Shown here: positions 34,177 through 42,644 of the stretch, in pieces
How the letters are laid out: every line of letters begins with the position of its first letter
How positions within the stretch are numbered: the stretch's first letter is position 1
NCBI RefSeq assembly: GCF_036759925.1
Contig: NZ_JAPKIB010000005.1
Location: forward strand, 124,001 to 188,000
DNA from: Kluyvera sp036759925
Lineage (GTDB): Bacteria; Pseudomonadota; Gammaproteobacteria; Enterobacterales; Enterobacteriaceae
DNA length: 64,000 bases
Direction: 5' to 3'
Translations under genes and position numbers: made by a program
Notes under the pieces: generated by a model
Database searches by the model: none
The model's input: only the letters and a program-made list of their open reading frames with translations
What the model was told of the DNA's origin: nothing

Positions 34177-34205
34177 GCGAACTCTATCGAATTTTTCAGG
34201 TCTGA
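34177..34205 (+). promoter_or_regulatory. Sigma-E-type promoter for sbmA-yaiW
   Basis: GCGAACTC (34177-34184), a 16-base spacer, then TCTGA (34201-34205) fits the sigma-E pattern GGAACTT-N15-17-TCNAA well. sbmA-yaiW is a known envelope-stress (sigma-E) unit in E. coli. The start codon of sbmA is 107 bases further on. The rest of the 33990-34312 gap shows no gene. Confidence 0.7.
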
Positions 34206-34312
34206 TTGCACAGTTACATTACCTAATACCTCTTTACGGTGAAAATGATCCGTAGCGGTATTCTGTTGTCACAGCACAAAGCAGAATCATAAGAAGTTAG
34301 CAGGAGAGCACT

Positions 34313-35536
34313 ATGTTTAAGTCTTTTTTCCCTAAGCCGGGGCCTTTTTTTCTCTCGGCATTTATTTGGGCAATGGTAGCGGTCATTTTCTGGCAAGTGG
34401 GCGGCGGCAGTTGGCTACTTCGCCTGACGGGCGCGAGTAACGATGTTCCGATCAGCGCTGCACGCTTCTGGTCGATGAACTACCTGATCTTTTATGCCTA
34501 CTATTTTGTGTGCGTTGGTCTGTTTGCAGGCTATTGGTTTATTCGCAGCCCGCATCGCTGGCAGTACTGGTCCATACTAGGCACCGCGCTCATCATCTTC
34601 GTCACCTGGTTTATGGTGGAAGTCGGCGTGGCAATTAACGCCTGGTATGCGCCGTTCTACGACCTCATCCAGACCGCATTGGCGACGCCGAACAAAGTCT
34701 CAATTAACCAGTTTTACCAGGAGATCGGTATTTTCCTGGGGATTGCGCTTATCGCCGTGGTCATTGGGGTGCTGAATAACTTCTTTGTCAGCCATTATGT
34801 CTTCCGCTGGCGTACGGCGATGAACGAACACTATATGACGCACTGGCAGCATCTGCGTCATATCGAAGGTGCCGCGCAGCGTGTGCAGGAAGATACGATG
34901 CGCTTTGCCTCGACGCTGGAAGACATGGGCACCAGCTTTATCAACGCCATCATGACGCTGATTGCCTTCCTGCCGGTGCTGGTAACGCTCTCGGCACACG
35001 TTCCTGATCTACCGATTATTGGCCATGTGCCTTATGGTCTGGTGATTGCGGCCATCGTCTGGTCGCTGATGGGGACCGGGATGCTGGCCGTGGTGGGGAT
35101 CAAACTGCCGGGGCTGAACTTTAAAAACCAGCGTGTCGAAGCGGCTTATCGTAAAGAGCTGGTGTACGGTGAAGATGATGCGAGTCGTGCGACGCCGCCA
35201 ACCGTGCGAGAACTGTTTAGCGCGGTACGTCAGAACTACTTCCGCCTTTACTTCCACTACATGTACTTCAATATCGCCCGTATTTTATATCTGCAGGTGG
35301 ATAACGTTTTCGGGTTGTTCCTGCTGTTTCCGTCGATTGTTGCCGGTACGATTACGCTCGGCCTGATGACGCAGATTACCAACGTTTTCGGTCAGGTACG
35401 TGGTTCATTCCAGTACCTGATTAGCTCCTGGACCACGCTGGTGGAACTGATGTCCATCTACAAACGTCTGCGCAGCTTTGAGCGAGAACTGGATAATAAA
35501 GCGTTACCGGATGAGGTTGCTCAACCGCAGGCTTAA
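34313..35536 (+). CDS. sbmA: SbmA, peptide antibiotic transporter
   Basis: SbmA is an inner membrane, proton-driven importer of proline-rich peptides, microcins B17 and J25, and bleomycin; it belongs to the SbmA/BacA (SLiPT) family. The 407 residues match the E. coli length and have about seven hydrophobic segments, starting MFKSFFPKPGPFFLSAFIW and ending with a polar tail. Unlike ABC proteins of similar membrane fold it lacks an ATPase domain. yaiW follows by 31 bases. Confidence 0.96.
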   Translation: MFKSFFPKPGPFFLSAFIWAMVAVIFWQVGGGSWLLRLTGASNDVPISAARFWSMNYLIFYAYYFVCVGLFAGYWFIRSPHRWQYWSILGTALIIFVTWFMVEVGVAINAWYAPFYDLIQTALATPNKVSINQFYQEIGIFLGIALIAVVIGVLNNFFVSHYVFRWRTAMNEHYMTHWQHLRHIEGAAQRVQEDTMRFASTLEDMGTSFINAIMTLIAFLPVLVTLSAHVPDLPIIGHVPYGLVIAAIVWSLMGTGMLAVVGIKLPGLNFKNQRVEAAYRKELVYGEDDASRATPPTVRELFSAVRQNYFRLYFHYMYFNIARILYLQVDNVFGLFLLFPSIVAGTITLGLMTQITNVFGQVRGSFQYLISSWTTLVELMSIYKRLRSFERELDNKALPDEVAQPQA

Positions 35537-35567
35537 GAAAAACGGTTTAATTTTATAAGGATATCTT

Positions 35568-36671
35568 ATGGCGATTGCTGCATCGCGCTACCTTACGCTC
35601 CCACTGCCTTTTCTGGCGGCACTGCTCAGCGCCTGTACCAGCCAGCAGGCACCCACGATGAAGGCGGGAGAAAAGCCGGTAGATGTGGCAAGCGTCGTGC
35701 GGCAAAAAATGCCGGCCAGCGTGAAGGACCGCGATGCCTGGGCGCAGGCGCTGGCGAAAACGTTCGAAAGCCAGAAGCTTGCACCAACCGAGGATAATAT
35801 CTGTTCGGTGCTGGCGGTGGCGCAGCAGGAGTCTAACTATCAGGCTGACCCGGCGGTGCCGGGGCTCAGCAAAATTGCCTGGCAGGAGATCGATCGTCGT
35901 GCCGAGAAGATGCATATCCCAGTCTTCCTGGTGCACACAGCGCTGAAAATCAATTCGCCTACGGGCAAGAGCTACAGTGAACGGCTTGACGCGGTCAAAA
36001 CGGAAAAACAGCTTAGCGCTATTTTTGATGACTTTATCGGTATGGTGCCGATGGGGCAGAAACTATTTGGCTCACTCAACCCGGTACATACCGGAGGGCC
36101 GATGCAGGTGAGTATCGCCTTTGCCGAGCAGCATCAGAACGGTTATCCGTGGAAGATGGACGGCACCGTGCGCCAGGAGGTCTTTACCCTGCGCGGCGGC
36201 GTCTGGTTCGGCACCTATCACTTGCTGAACTATCCGGCTAATTACACGGCACCGATTTATCGTTTCGCCGACTTTAACGCCGGCTGGTACGCCAGCCGTA
36301 ATGCAGCATTCCAGTACGCGGTGAGCAAGGCCACCGGCGTGAAATTAGCGCTCGATGGCGATGTGATTCTCTACGGTAGCGATGAACCAGGCAGCACGGA
36401 AATGGCAGTCAGAAAGCTTGCCAGTAAGCTGTCGCTCAGTAATAGCGATATTCATCATCAACTGCAAAAGGGCGATAGCCAGGCGTTTGAAACTACGGCG
36501 CTCTATAAAGGGGTTTATAAAATTGCGGAGCAGAGGGCGGGTAAACCACTGGCAAAAGAGATGCTGCCGGGGATTCAGCTTGAAAGCCCGAAAATCACCC
36601 GTAAGTTAACCACGGCGTGGTTTGCAAAACGGGTGGATGAGCGTCGGGCCAAATGCATGGCCATCAATTAA
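35568..36671 (+). CDS. yaiW: YaiW, outer membrane lipoprotein
   Basis: The 367-residue precursor has a lipoprotein signal with the lipobox LLSAC, so the mature chain begins at Cys25. YaiW of E. coli is a surface-exposed lipoprotein co-transcribed with sbmA that assists uptake of the peptide Bac7. The body carries a DUF1615 fold; no catalytic motif is evident. Its last codons overlap the convergent yaiY gene by four bases. Confidence 0.92.
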   Translation: MAIAASRYLTLPLPFLAALLSACTSQQAPTMKAGEKPVDVASVVRQKMPASVKDRDAWAQALAKTFESQKLAPTEDNICSVLAVAQQESNYQADPAVPGLSKIAWQEIDRRAEKMHIPVFLVHTALKINSPTGKSYSERLDAVKTEKQLSAIFDDFIGMVPMGQKLFGSLNPVHTGGPMQVSIAFAEQHQNGYPWKMDGTVRQEVFTLRGGVWFGTYHLLNYPANYTAPIYRFADFNAGWYASRNAAFQYAVSKATGVKLALDGDVILYGSDEPGSTEMAVRKLASKLSLSNSDIHHQLQKGDSQAFETTALYKGVYKIAEQRAGKPLAKEMLPGIQLESPKITRKLTTAWFAKRVDERRAKCMAIN

Positions 36672-36970
36672 TCGTGGTGGCGCAGGCGGCGCACAAGGGA
36701 GACAACGCCCAGAATAGCGCAGCCTGCCAGGAACGGCACCACGCCAAATAGCGTACTCACGCCAAGGCCAATTTCAACGCGCGGACGGCCACTGTCCTGC
36801 ATTTGCATCAGGTGTTCATAGACACCGGGTGCGTGAACCACCAGAGTCAACAGCTGCGCGCCAACCGAAAAGCAGAGCAGAACGAAAAGCGCGTAGGCCA
36901 GATTGCCTGAGGCGGAGGAGTCCCTCTTTTTCCCACTGAACATGAGTTTTGACAACGTGAAATCTGTCAT
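36668..36970 (-). CDS. yaiY: YaiY, inner membrane protein of unknown function
   Basis: The 100-residue protein matches E. coli YaiY nearly throughout. It has two hydrophobic segments (about residues 24-46 and 71-90) joined by a periplasmic-type loop VHAPGVYEHLMQMQDSGRPR. Its function is not known. It is transcribed on the minus strand towards yaiW and away from yaiZ. Confidence 0.9.
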   Translation of the reverse strand: MTDFTLSKLMFSGKKRDSSASGNLAYALFVLLCFSVGAQLLTLVVHAPGVYEHLMQMQDSGRPRVEIGLGVSTLFGVVPFLAGCAILGVVSLVRRLRHHD

Positions 36971-37219
36971 TGAGACCTCCAGGATAACGTAAATGCCGAT
37001 CGTTTCGTGATACTGGGGTGAGTGTGGCAGCAGAAAGGGATTGTCAATATCGGATTTATGGTAAATTTTGAGCAGGAATAATCCTGGAATATCACTCTGA
37101 CTTATCGATTTTCCGTTTTCGGTTTGACGTTAATCGATTTAACATTTGCGAATTGATGTTTACACCACAGACGCTGGCACGGGTTTATGGCATCATCGTT
37201 TTTTTCTGCTGGAGCCGCT

Positions 37220-37414
37220 ATGAAACTGCCTGCAAAAATTCGCCGTGACTGGCATTACTATGCCTTTGCTATCGGTCTGATCTTTATTTTGAATGGGATT
37301 GTTGGGCTGCTCGGGTTCGACGCTAAGGGCTGGCAAACCTACGCCGTGGGGATGGTGACCTGGGTGATTAGCTTCTGGCTGGCTGGTTTTATTATTCGCC
37401 GTCGGGAAGAATAA
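37220..37414 (+). CDS. yaiZ: YaiZ, small inner membrane protein
   Basis: ATG at 37220 with GGAG seven bases upstream gives 64 residues starting MKLPAKIRRDWHYYAFAIGL, matching E. coli YaiZ. A longer frame extends 11 codons upstream without support. Two transmembrane helices are likely. Function is unknown. It lies between yaiY and ddlA as in E. coli. Confidence 0.88.
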   Translation: MKLPAKIRRDWHYYAFAIGLIFILNGIVGLLGFDAKGWQTYAVGMVTWVISFWLAGFIIRRREE

Positions 37415-37435
37415 TTCATTCTACAAATGCATTTT

Positions 37436-37481
37436 CGGCGTCGCTGCACGACCGGTAGCCCAGCCGAGCGCAGCGACGCCG
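37436..37481. repeat. Palindromic repeat between yaiZ and ddlA
   Basis: CGGCGTCGCTGC (37436-37447) and GCAGCGACGCCG (37470-37481) are perfect 12-base inverted arms around a GTAGCCCAGCC core. It lies between convergent yaiZ and ddlA and probably marks the end of both transcripts. Confidence 0.85.
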
Positions 37482-37490
37482 TGGAAAATC

Positions 37491-38591
37491 TTACCCGTTC
37501 ATCGACGTTTTCAGCGCCTTATCGGCCTGATGACGTTCCAGCGCCAGCTCAATCAAGCGCGTAATCAGCGAGGTGTAATCCAGACCGCTGGCCTGCCACA
37601 GTTTTGGATACATGCTGATATTGGTGAAACCTGGCAGGGTGTTGATTTCGTTAATCACCACGTCGTTATTTTCGGTCAGGAACACGTCAACGCGCGCCAT
37701 CCCGCTGCAGCCTAAGGTCTGGTAAGCTTCAATCGCAACGTGACGAATTTTGTCGTTCACTTCGGCGGAGATCGCCGCCGGCACCACCACTTTCGCACCG
37801 TTATCGTCAATGTACTTGGTGTCGTAGGCGTAGAACTCGCTGTTCAGGATGATTTCGCCACAGGTGCTGGCCTGCGGGTCATCGTTGCCGAGCACCGCGC
37901 ACTCAATTTCACGCCCTTTAATGCCCTGTTCAACCACCACTTTGTGGTCAAATTCAAAGGCCAGGGCCACGGCTTGCTGATACTGCTCGGCGCTGTTGAC
38001 TTTGCTGACACCGACGGACGACCCCTGGTTTGCCGGTTTCACGAACAGCGGCAGACCGAGCTTTGCTTTAATCTCATCGAACGAGAAGCTGTCGCGGGTG
38101 CGGCGGGTTAACGTCACAAACGGGGCGATAGAGAGCCCGGCATCGCGCAGCAGACGCTTGGTGACATCTTTATCCATGCAGGCGGCGGAGCCCAGAACGT
38201 CAGAGCCGACGAACGGCAGGTTTGCCATACGCAACATGCCCTGCAGCGAGCCATCTTCACCCAGGGTGCCATGAACTATCGGGAAAATCACGTCAATGGC
38301 ATCCAGCGGCTGACCGCTTGCGGCATTGATCATCTGTTGATGCTCTTTGCCAGGGATATGGGCCAGTGTGATATCGGAAGGACGCAGCGCGATATGGGCC
38401 GGGTCGTGGGCATTTAACAGGTAGTTTTGCGCATCGCTGATGTGCCACTGCCCCTGCTTATCGATCCCCAGCAGAACGACCTCAAAACGCGTCTTATCAA
38501 TCGCTTCTACGATATTTTTAGCAGACTGTAGGGAGACTTCGTGCTCCGCTGATTTGCCGCCAAAAACAATCCCAACCCGCAACTTTGCCAT
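37491..38591 (-). CDS. ddlA: DdlA, D-alanine--D-alanine ligase A
   Basis: DdlA makes the D-Ala-D-Ala dipeptide for peptidoglycan using ATP. The start chosen (ATG at 38591, MAKLRVGIVFGGKSAEHEV) gives 366 residues against 364 in E. coli DdlA; the frame is open for about 84 more codons upstream, but no homologue begins there, and an ATG four codons earlier (38603) is the only near alternative. ATP-grasp features include VKPANQGSSVGVSK and the metal block VVINEINTLPG. It is divergent from the MdtG-like gene. Confidence 0.95.
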   Translation of the reverse strand: MAKLRVGIVFGGKSAEHEVSLQSAKNIVEAIDKTRFEVVLLGIDKQGQWHISDAQNYLLNAHDPAHIALRPSDITLAHIPGKEHQQMINAASGQPLDAIDVIFPIVHGTLGEDGSLQGMLRMANLPFVGSDVLGSAACMDKDVTKRLLRDAGLSIAPFVTLTRRTRDSFSFDEIKAKLGLPLFVKPANQGSSVGVSKVNSAEQYQQAVALAFEFDHKVVVEQGIKGREIECAVLGNDDPQASTCGEIILNSEFYAYDTKYIDDNGAKVVVPAAISAEVNDKIRHVAIEAYQTLGCSGMARVDVFLTENNDVVINEINTLPGFTNISMYPKLWQASGLDYTSLITRLIELALERHQADKALKTSMNG

Positions 38592-38866
38592 CTCAAATTC
38601 CATCCATTCCAAACGCAAAGCACATAACATACCACGGGCGTGGTGAGGCATCTGCCTTTTCCATACCAAACAGCGTAAATCACAGGCAAGGCTTAAGAAT
38701 AAGTGACTACGTAATAGCGTATGAAGCGTGATATTTATCACACAAAAACGCTGAGTGGCTGATATTGTTCTGAAATAATGCATTAAGCATCTCTGACAAT
38801 ACGGCGCAAAGCGCAACTTGCTAACCTGTTTACTTGTCCTCACAAAAAGAACGAATACGTGTAGTT

Positions 38867-40066
38867 ATGGAATCCTGGAAGGTTAATCTTATTTCTGTTT
38901 GGCTCGGTTGTTTTTTCACCGGGTTGGCTATCAGCCAGATCTTGCCGTTTTTGCCGCTTTACGTGGCGCAGTTGGGCGTCACCTCCCATGAATCTCTCTC
39001 CATGTGGTCCGGGTTAACCTTCAGCGTCACCTTCCTGGTTTCTGCTATCGTTTCGCCAATGTGGGGCAGCCTGGCCGACCGTAAAGGCCGCAAGCTTATG
39101 CTGCTGCGCGCCTCGTTGGGGATGGCGATTGCTATCCTGCTGCAGGCTTTTGCAACCAACGTCTGGCAGCTCTTTTTCCTGCGTGCGGTAATGGGCTTAA
39201 CCTCAGGCTATATTCCTAACGCGATGGCGCTGGTGGCCTCTCAGGTACCGCGCGAGCGCAGCGGCTGGGCACTCAGTACGCTGTCCACGGCGCAAATCAC
39301 CGGCGTTATTGGCGGGCCACTGCTTGGCGGCTTCCTGGCCGACCACGTTGGCCTGAGAATGGTCTTTTACATCACCGCGTTTCTGCTGCTGGTGAGTTTC
39401 CTGGTGACGCTGTTCCTGATTAAAGAGGGCCCGCGCCCGCAGTTCAATAAAGGGGAGAAGCTCAGCGGGAAGGCGGTATTTGCGACGCTGCCTTATCCGG
39501 GGCTGGTAATTAGCCTGTTTGTCACCACCATGGTTATTCAGTTATGTAACGGGTCTATCAGCCCGATTCTGGCGCTGTTTATTAAATCGATGTCGCCGGA
39601 CAGCAACAATATCGCCTTCTTAAGCGGTATGATTGCTGCCGTTCCTGGCGTATCAGCGCTTATTTCGGCACCGAGGTTGGGTAAGCTGGGCGACCGTATC
39701 GGTACGGGTCGCATACTGCTGGGTACGCTGACGTTTGCGGTAGTGCTGTTCTTTGCCATGTCGTTTGTCACCACGCCGTTCCAATTGGGCGTTCTGCGCT
39801 TTATTCTCGGCTTTGCCGATGGCGCGATGCTGCCTGCGGTACAAACGCTGCTGCTGAAGTATATTAGCGAGCGCGTCACCGGGCGTATTTTTGGCTATAA
39901 CCAGTCCTTTATGTATCTGGGTAACGTGGCGGGTCCGTTAATAGGTGCCTCCATTTCAGCGATGGCCGGTTTCCGCTGGGTATTTATTGTTACCGCGGTG
40001 ATTGTGCTGATTAACCTATGGCAATTGGCGGTGATGCTGCGTCGGGCGCAACCTGTACGTCAGTAA
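38867..40066 (+). CDS. MdtG-like multidrug efflux MFS transporter
   Basis: This 399-residue, twelve-segment major facilitator protein closely resembles E. coli MdtG (DHA1 drug:proton antiporter). Shared blocks are WLGCFFTGLAISQILPFLPL, GSLADRKGRKLMLLR and SAPRLGKLGDRIGTGRILL. MdtG itself lies elsewhere in E. coli, and no such gene separates ddlA and iraP there, so it is an insertion or a paralogue. ATG at 38867 lacks a clear ribosome binding site; a TTG at 38834 is an alternative. A 12-base hairpin follows the stop. Confidence 0.85.
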   Translation: MESWKVNLISVWLGCFFTGLAISQILPFLPLYVAQLGVTSHESLSMWSGLTFSVTFLVSAIVSPMWGSLADRKGRKLMLLRASLGMAIAILLQAFATNVWQLFFLRAVMGLTSGYIPNAMALVASQVPRERSGWALSTLSTAQITGVIGGPLLGGFLADHVGLRMVFYITAFLLLVSFLVTLFLIKEGPRPQFNKGEKLSGKAVFATLPYPGLVISLFVTTMVIQLCNGSISPILALFIKSMSPDSNNIAFLSGMIAAVPGVSALISAPRLGKLGDRIGTGRILLGTLTFAVVLFFAMSFVTTPFQLGVLRFILGFADGAMLPAVQTLLLKYISERVTGRIFGYNQSFMYLGNVAGPLIGASISAMAGFRWVFIVTAVIVLINLWQLAVMLRRAQPVRQ

Positions 40067-40079
40067 TACCGCCAATGAG

Positions 40080-40109
40080 AGGGAATAAACGTGGCGGCGT
40101 TTATTCCCT
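40080..40109 (+). terminator. Hairpin after the MdtG-like gene
   Basis: AGGGAATAAACG, loop TGGCGG, CGTTTATTCCCT: a perfect 12-base stem 13 bases after the stop codon. No long T-run follows, so it may protect the 3' end rather than terminate by itself. The remaining 40110-40370 stretch is AT-rich and holds no gene I can see. Confidence 0.55.
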
Positions 40110-40370
40110 GATGACCGCGATACAATCTTCGTATTACCTCTTTGCTCCTCGCGTTATTTAATGAGAGAAACGTTTCGCTGATATTGTGAGCAAGTAATTC
40201 CATGATATTGGTGGGGATTATATTTTTGCCATGGGCTATTGCAGAATACGTAATATATTGTAATTCTATTCGATGTTGCTGAAGGGGGAATAGCGCCGTA
40301 AGGTTTTGCGGTCTATTTATTTTTTCAGGGCTTGAGTCCTGCCCACGCCGTCATACAAGGAAAACGCGCG

Positions 40371-40625
40371 ATGAAAAATTTCATTGCAGAACTGCTGGTC
40401 AAGCTGGCCGAAAAGGAAGATGAAGCAAACGCGTTACGTATTCAGGTCGATGCACTTGAGGTGGTAGTGACCACGCTTTTACAGCATGTACAGCAGGGTT
40501 CTGGCCCAGTGCTGGAGGACGAAATAGCCGCGACGTTGAATAAGCTCGCGCCTGCAGAACACGCCGACGACCATAATAGCGAACTCTTATATAACCACGT
40601 TAAACGGTTATTTCTACATCCCTAA
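40371..40625 (+). CDS. iraP: IraP, anti-adaptor protecting RpoS
   Basis: IraP binds the adaptor RssB and so stabilises sigma-S under phosphate starvation. The 84-residue protein, MKNFIAELLVKLAEKEDEAN.., matches E. coli IraP in the N-terminal coiled coil and in the C-terminal ELLYNHVKRLFLHP. ATG at 40371 with AAGGAA upstream is preferred to the longer frame. Its place next to phoA fits its phosphate-linked role. Confidence 0.92.
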   Translation: MKNFIAELLVKLAEKEDEANALRIQVDALEVVVTTLLQHVQQGSGPVLEDEIAATLNKLAPAEHADDHNSELLYNHVKRLFLHP

Positions 40626-40652
40626 AATTAGTAGGTAATGGCATCATTTTGG

Positions 40653-40686
40653 GTGTCATTAAAATGTCACGCACTTTTCTTACAGT
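40653..40686 (+). promoter_or_regulatory. Pho box and promoter of phoA
   Basis: GTGTCATTAAAATGTCAC (40653-40670) matches the PhoB box CTGTCAT-N4-CTGTCAC at nearly every position, and TACAGT (40681-40686) sits ten bases downstream as the -10 element, the usual PhoB class II layout. phoA begins at 40732. Confidence 0.85.
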
Positions 40687-40731
40687 CTCCATGTTTCATT
40701 TTTTAAGTATTTTTTACATGGAGAAACTAAC

Positions 40732-42141
40732 GTGAAATACAGTGCTATTTTTGCCGCATTATTACCTCTGCTGGGTTTATCTGCCGCACACGCGGACACA
40801 TCAACTGCCATTCTGGATAACCGCGCCGCGCAAGGGGATATTACCCAGCCGGGCGGTGCTCGTCGTTTATCTGCCGATCAAACCGAAGCCATTCGCGCCT
40901 CTTTGAATAATAAGCAGGCCAAAAACGTTATTCTGCTGATTGGTGATGGGATGGGCGATTCTGAAATTACCGCCGCGCGTAACTATGCCGAAGGGGCAGG
41001 TGGCTATTTCAAAGGTATCGATGCGCTGCCATTGACAGGGCAGTACACGCACTACGCACTGAATAAAAAAACCGGCAAGCCGGACTATGTCACCGATTCT
41101 GCGGCGTCTGCAACGGCCTGGAGTACTGGGGTGAAAACCTATAACGGTGCGCTGGGCGTGGACATCCACGAAAAAGATCACCAGACCATTCTCGAGTTAG
41201 CAAAAGCGGCTGGCCTGGCAACGGGTAACGTTTCTACCGCTGAACTGCAGGACGCGACGCCTGCTGCGCTGGTATCGCATGTCACTTCGCGTAAATGCTA
41301 CGGTCCGAGCGTGACCAGCGAAAAATGCCCAACCAATGCGCTGGAGAAAGGCGGCAAGGGCTCCATCACCGAACAACTGCTGAATGCGCGTGCAGACGTG
41401 ACGCTAGGCGGCGGCGCGAAGACCTTTGCGGAAACCGCGACGGCGGGAGAATGGCAGGGGAAAACGCTGCGTGAACAGGCGCAGGCACGAGGTTATCAGC
41501 TCGTTGATAACGCCACGACGCTGGCGGCCATTACCCAGGCTAACCAGGATAAACCGCTGCTGGGCCTGTTCTCCGACGGCAACATGCCGGTACGCTGGGA
41601 AGGGCCGAAAGCCTCCTTCCACGGCAATCTTGATAAACCTGTTGTGACCTGTGCGCCGAATACGAAACGCGATGCCAGCGTGCCGACCCTCGCCCAGATG
41701 ACCGATAAAGCCATCTCTCTGCTGAGCACCAGCGAAAAAGGGTTCTTCCTGCAGGTAGAAGGCGCATCGATTGATAAACAGGACCACGCGGCAAACCCGT
41801 GCGGCCAGATTGGCGAAACGGTCGATCTGGATGAAGCGGTACAGAAAGCGCTGGAATTTGCGAAAAAGGACGGCAATACGCTGGTGATCGTCACCGCTGA
41901 CCATGCCCATTCCAGCCAGATTATCCCACCAGAAACGAAGGCTCCTGGCCTGACGCAGGCGCTGAACACCAAAGATGGTTCGGTGATGGTGATGAGCTAC
42001 GGCAACTCGGAAGAAGAGTCGATGGAACATACCGGCACCCAGCTGCGCATCGCGGCCTACGGCCCGCACGCGGCGAACGTGGTTGGCCTGACCGACCAGA
42101 CGGACCTCTACTACACCATGAAAGCGGCGCTGGGGCTTTAA
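40732..42141 (+). CDS. phoA: PhoA, periplasmic alkaline phosphatase
   Basis: PhoA releases phosphate from monoesters in the periplasm. The 469-residue precursor starts with GTG, as in E. coli, and has a 21-residue signal peptide ending AHA. The nucleophile is Ser123 of the precursor in VTDSAASATAW; metal-binding blocks LLIGDGMGDSEI, EGASIDKQDH and VTADHAHSSQ are present. It is preceded by a Pho box and followed by psiF. Confidence 0.97.
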   Translation: MKYSAIFAALLPLLGLSAAHADTSTAILDNRAAQGDITQPGGARRLSADQTEAIRASLNNKQAKNVILLIGDGMGDSEITAARNYAEGAGGYFKGIDALPLTGQYTHYALNKKTGKPDYVTDSAASATAWSTGVKTYNGALGVDIHEKDHQTILELAKAAGLATGNVSTAELQDATPAALVSHVTSRKCYGPSVTSEKCPTNALEKGGKGSITEQLLNARADVTLGGGAKTFAETATAGEWQGKTLREQAQARGYQLVDNATTLAAITQANQDKPLLGLFSDGNMPVRWEGPKASFHGNLDKPVVTCAPNTKRDASVPTLAQMTDKAISLLSTSEKGFFLQVEGASIDKQDHAANPCGQIGETVDLDEAVQKALEFAKKDGNTLVIVTADHAHSSQIIPPETKAPGLTQALNTKDGSVMVMSYGNSEEESMEHTGTQLRIAAYGPHAANVVGLTDQTDLYYTMKAALGL

Positions 42142-42154
42142 GCCCTGACACCCG

Positions 42155-42180
42155 CCCGACGGCAAAATTTTGTCGTCGGG
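42155..42180. terminator. Palindromic hairpin between phoA and psiF
   Basis: CCCGACGGCAAAA and TTTTGTCGTCGGG are reverse complements apart from one base pair, giving a 26-base near-perfect palindrome with A/T at its centre. It lies 13 bases after the phoA stop. It could attenuate or process the phoA-psiF transcript. Confidence 0.6.
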
Positions 42181-42240
42181 TTGGTAATATTCCTTCCAGC
42201 GACCAGACTTACGGAGTTCTACTCACAAAAGGATGGTGCA

Positions 42241-42576
42241 ATGAAAACAACATTACTGGTTACCCTACTGTGTGGTCTGTTTACGGCGGGCGCCGTGTCT
42301 GCGGCAACGACGGCGGCTGCGCCGGAGAAAACCCTGACGCCGCAGCAGCAGCGCATGAGCACGTGTAATCATGAAGCCGCGTCAAAAACCCTGAAAGGTG
42401 ATGAGCGTAAAACCTTTATGAGCAGCTGTCTGAAGGGGGAAAGTGCGGCCGCTGATGGCAAAAAACTGACCCCGCAGCAGCAAAAAATGAAGGACTGTAA
42501 CGCGCAGGCAGCCACCAAAACCTTAAAGGGCGACGAACGTAAAACCTTTATGAGTACCTGTCTGAAAAACAAATAA
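42241..42576 (+). CDS. psiF: PsiF, phosphate starvation-inducible secreted protein
   Basis: The 111-residue precursor has a signal peptide (MKTTLLVTLLCGLFTAGAVS, cut near SAA). The mature part has two copies of the psiF repeat, LTPQQQ-M-C-N--A--KTLKGDERKTFMS-CLK, each with two cysteines (TCN/SCLK and DCN/TCLK). Its function is unknown. In E. coli it is expressed with phoA; AAAGGATG precedes its start here. Confidence 0.93.
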   Translation: MKTTLLVTLLCGLFTAGAVSAATTAAAPEKTLTPQQQRMSTCNHEAASKTLKGDERKTFMSSCLKGESAAADGKKLTPQQQKMKDCNAQAATKTLKGDERKTFMSTCLKNK

Positions 42577-42582
42577 CTAACG

Positions 42583-42602
42583 GCGCCGTGGGCGCTTTTT
42601 TT
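42583..42602 (+). terminator. Intrinsic terminator after psiF
   Basis: GCGCC-GTG-GGCGC followed by seven T residues, six bases after the psiF stop codon. Confidence 0.85.
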
Positions 42603-42615
42603 ATGGCAAGAAAAT

Positions 42616-42640
42616 CAGGCCCGGCGGGATGCCGGGCCTG
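42616..42640 (-). terminator. Hairpin at the 3' end of proC
   Basis: CAGGCCCGGC (42616-42625), loop GGGAT, GCCGGGCCTG (42631-42640), a perfect 10-base stem just after the proC stop on the minus strand. It is followed in that direction by ATTTTCTT. Confidence 0.7.
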
Positions 42641-42644
42641 CTAC

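Noticed and set aside
40167..40176. GAAACGTTTC palindrome before iraP as a PurR site
   Set aside because: Only the central eight bases match the PurR consensus; the flanks do not, and iraP has no purine link.
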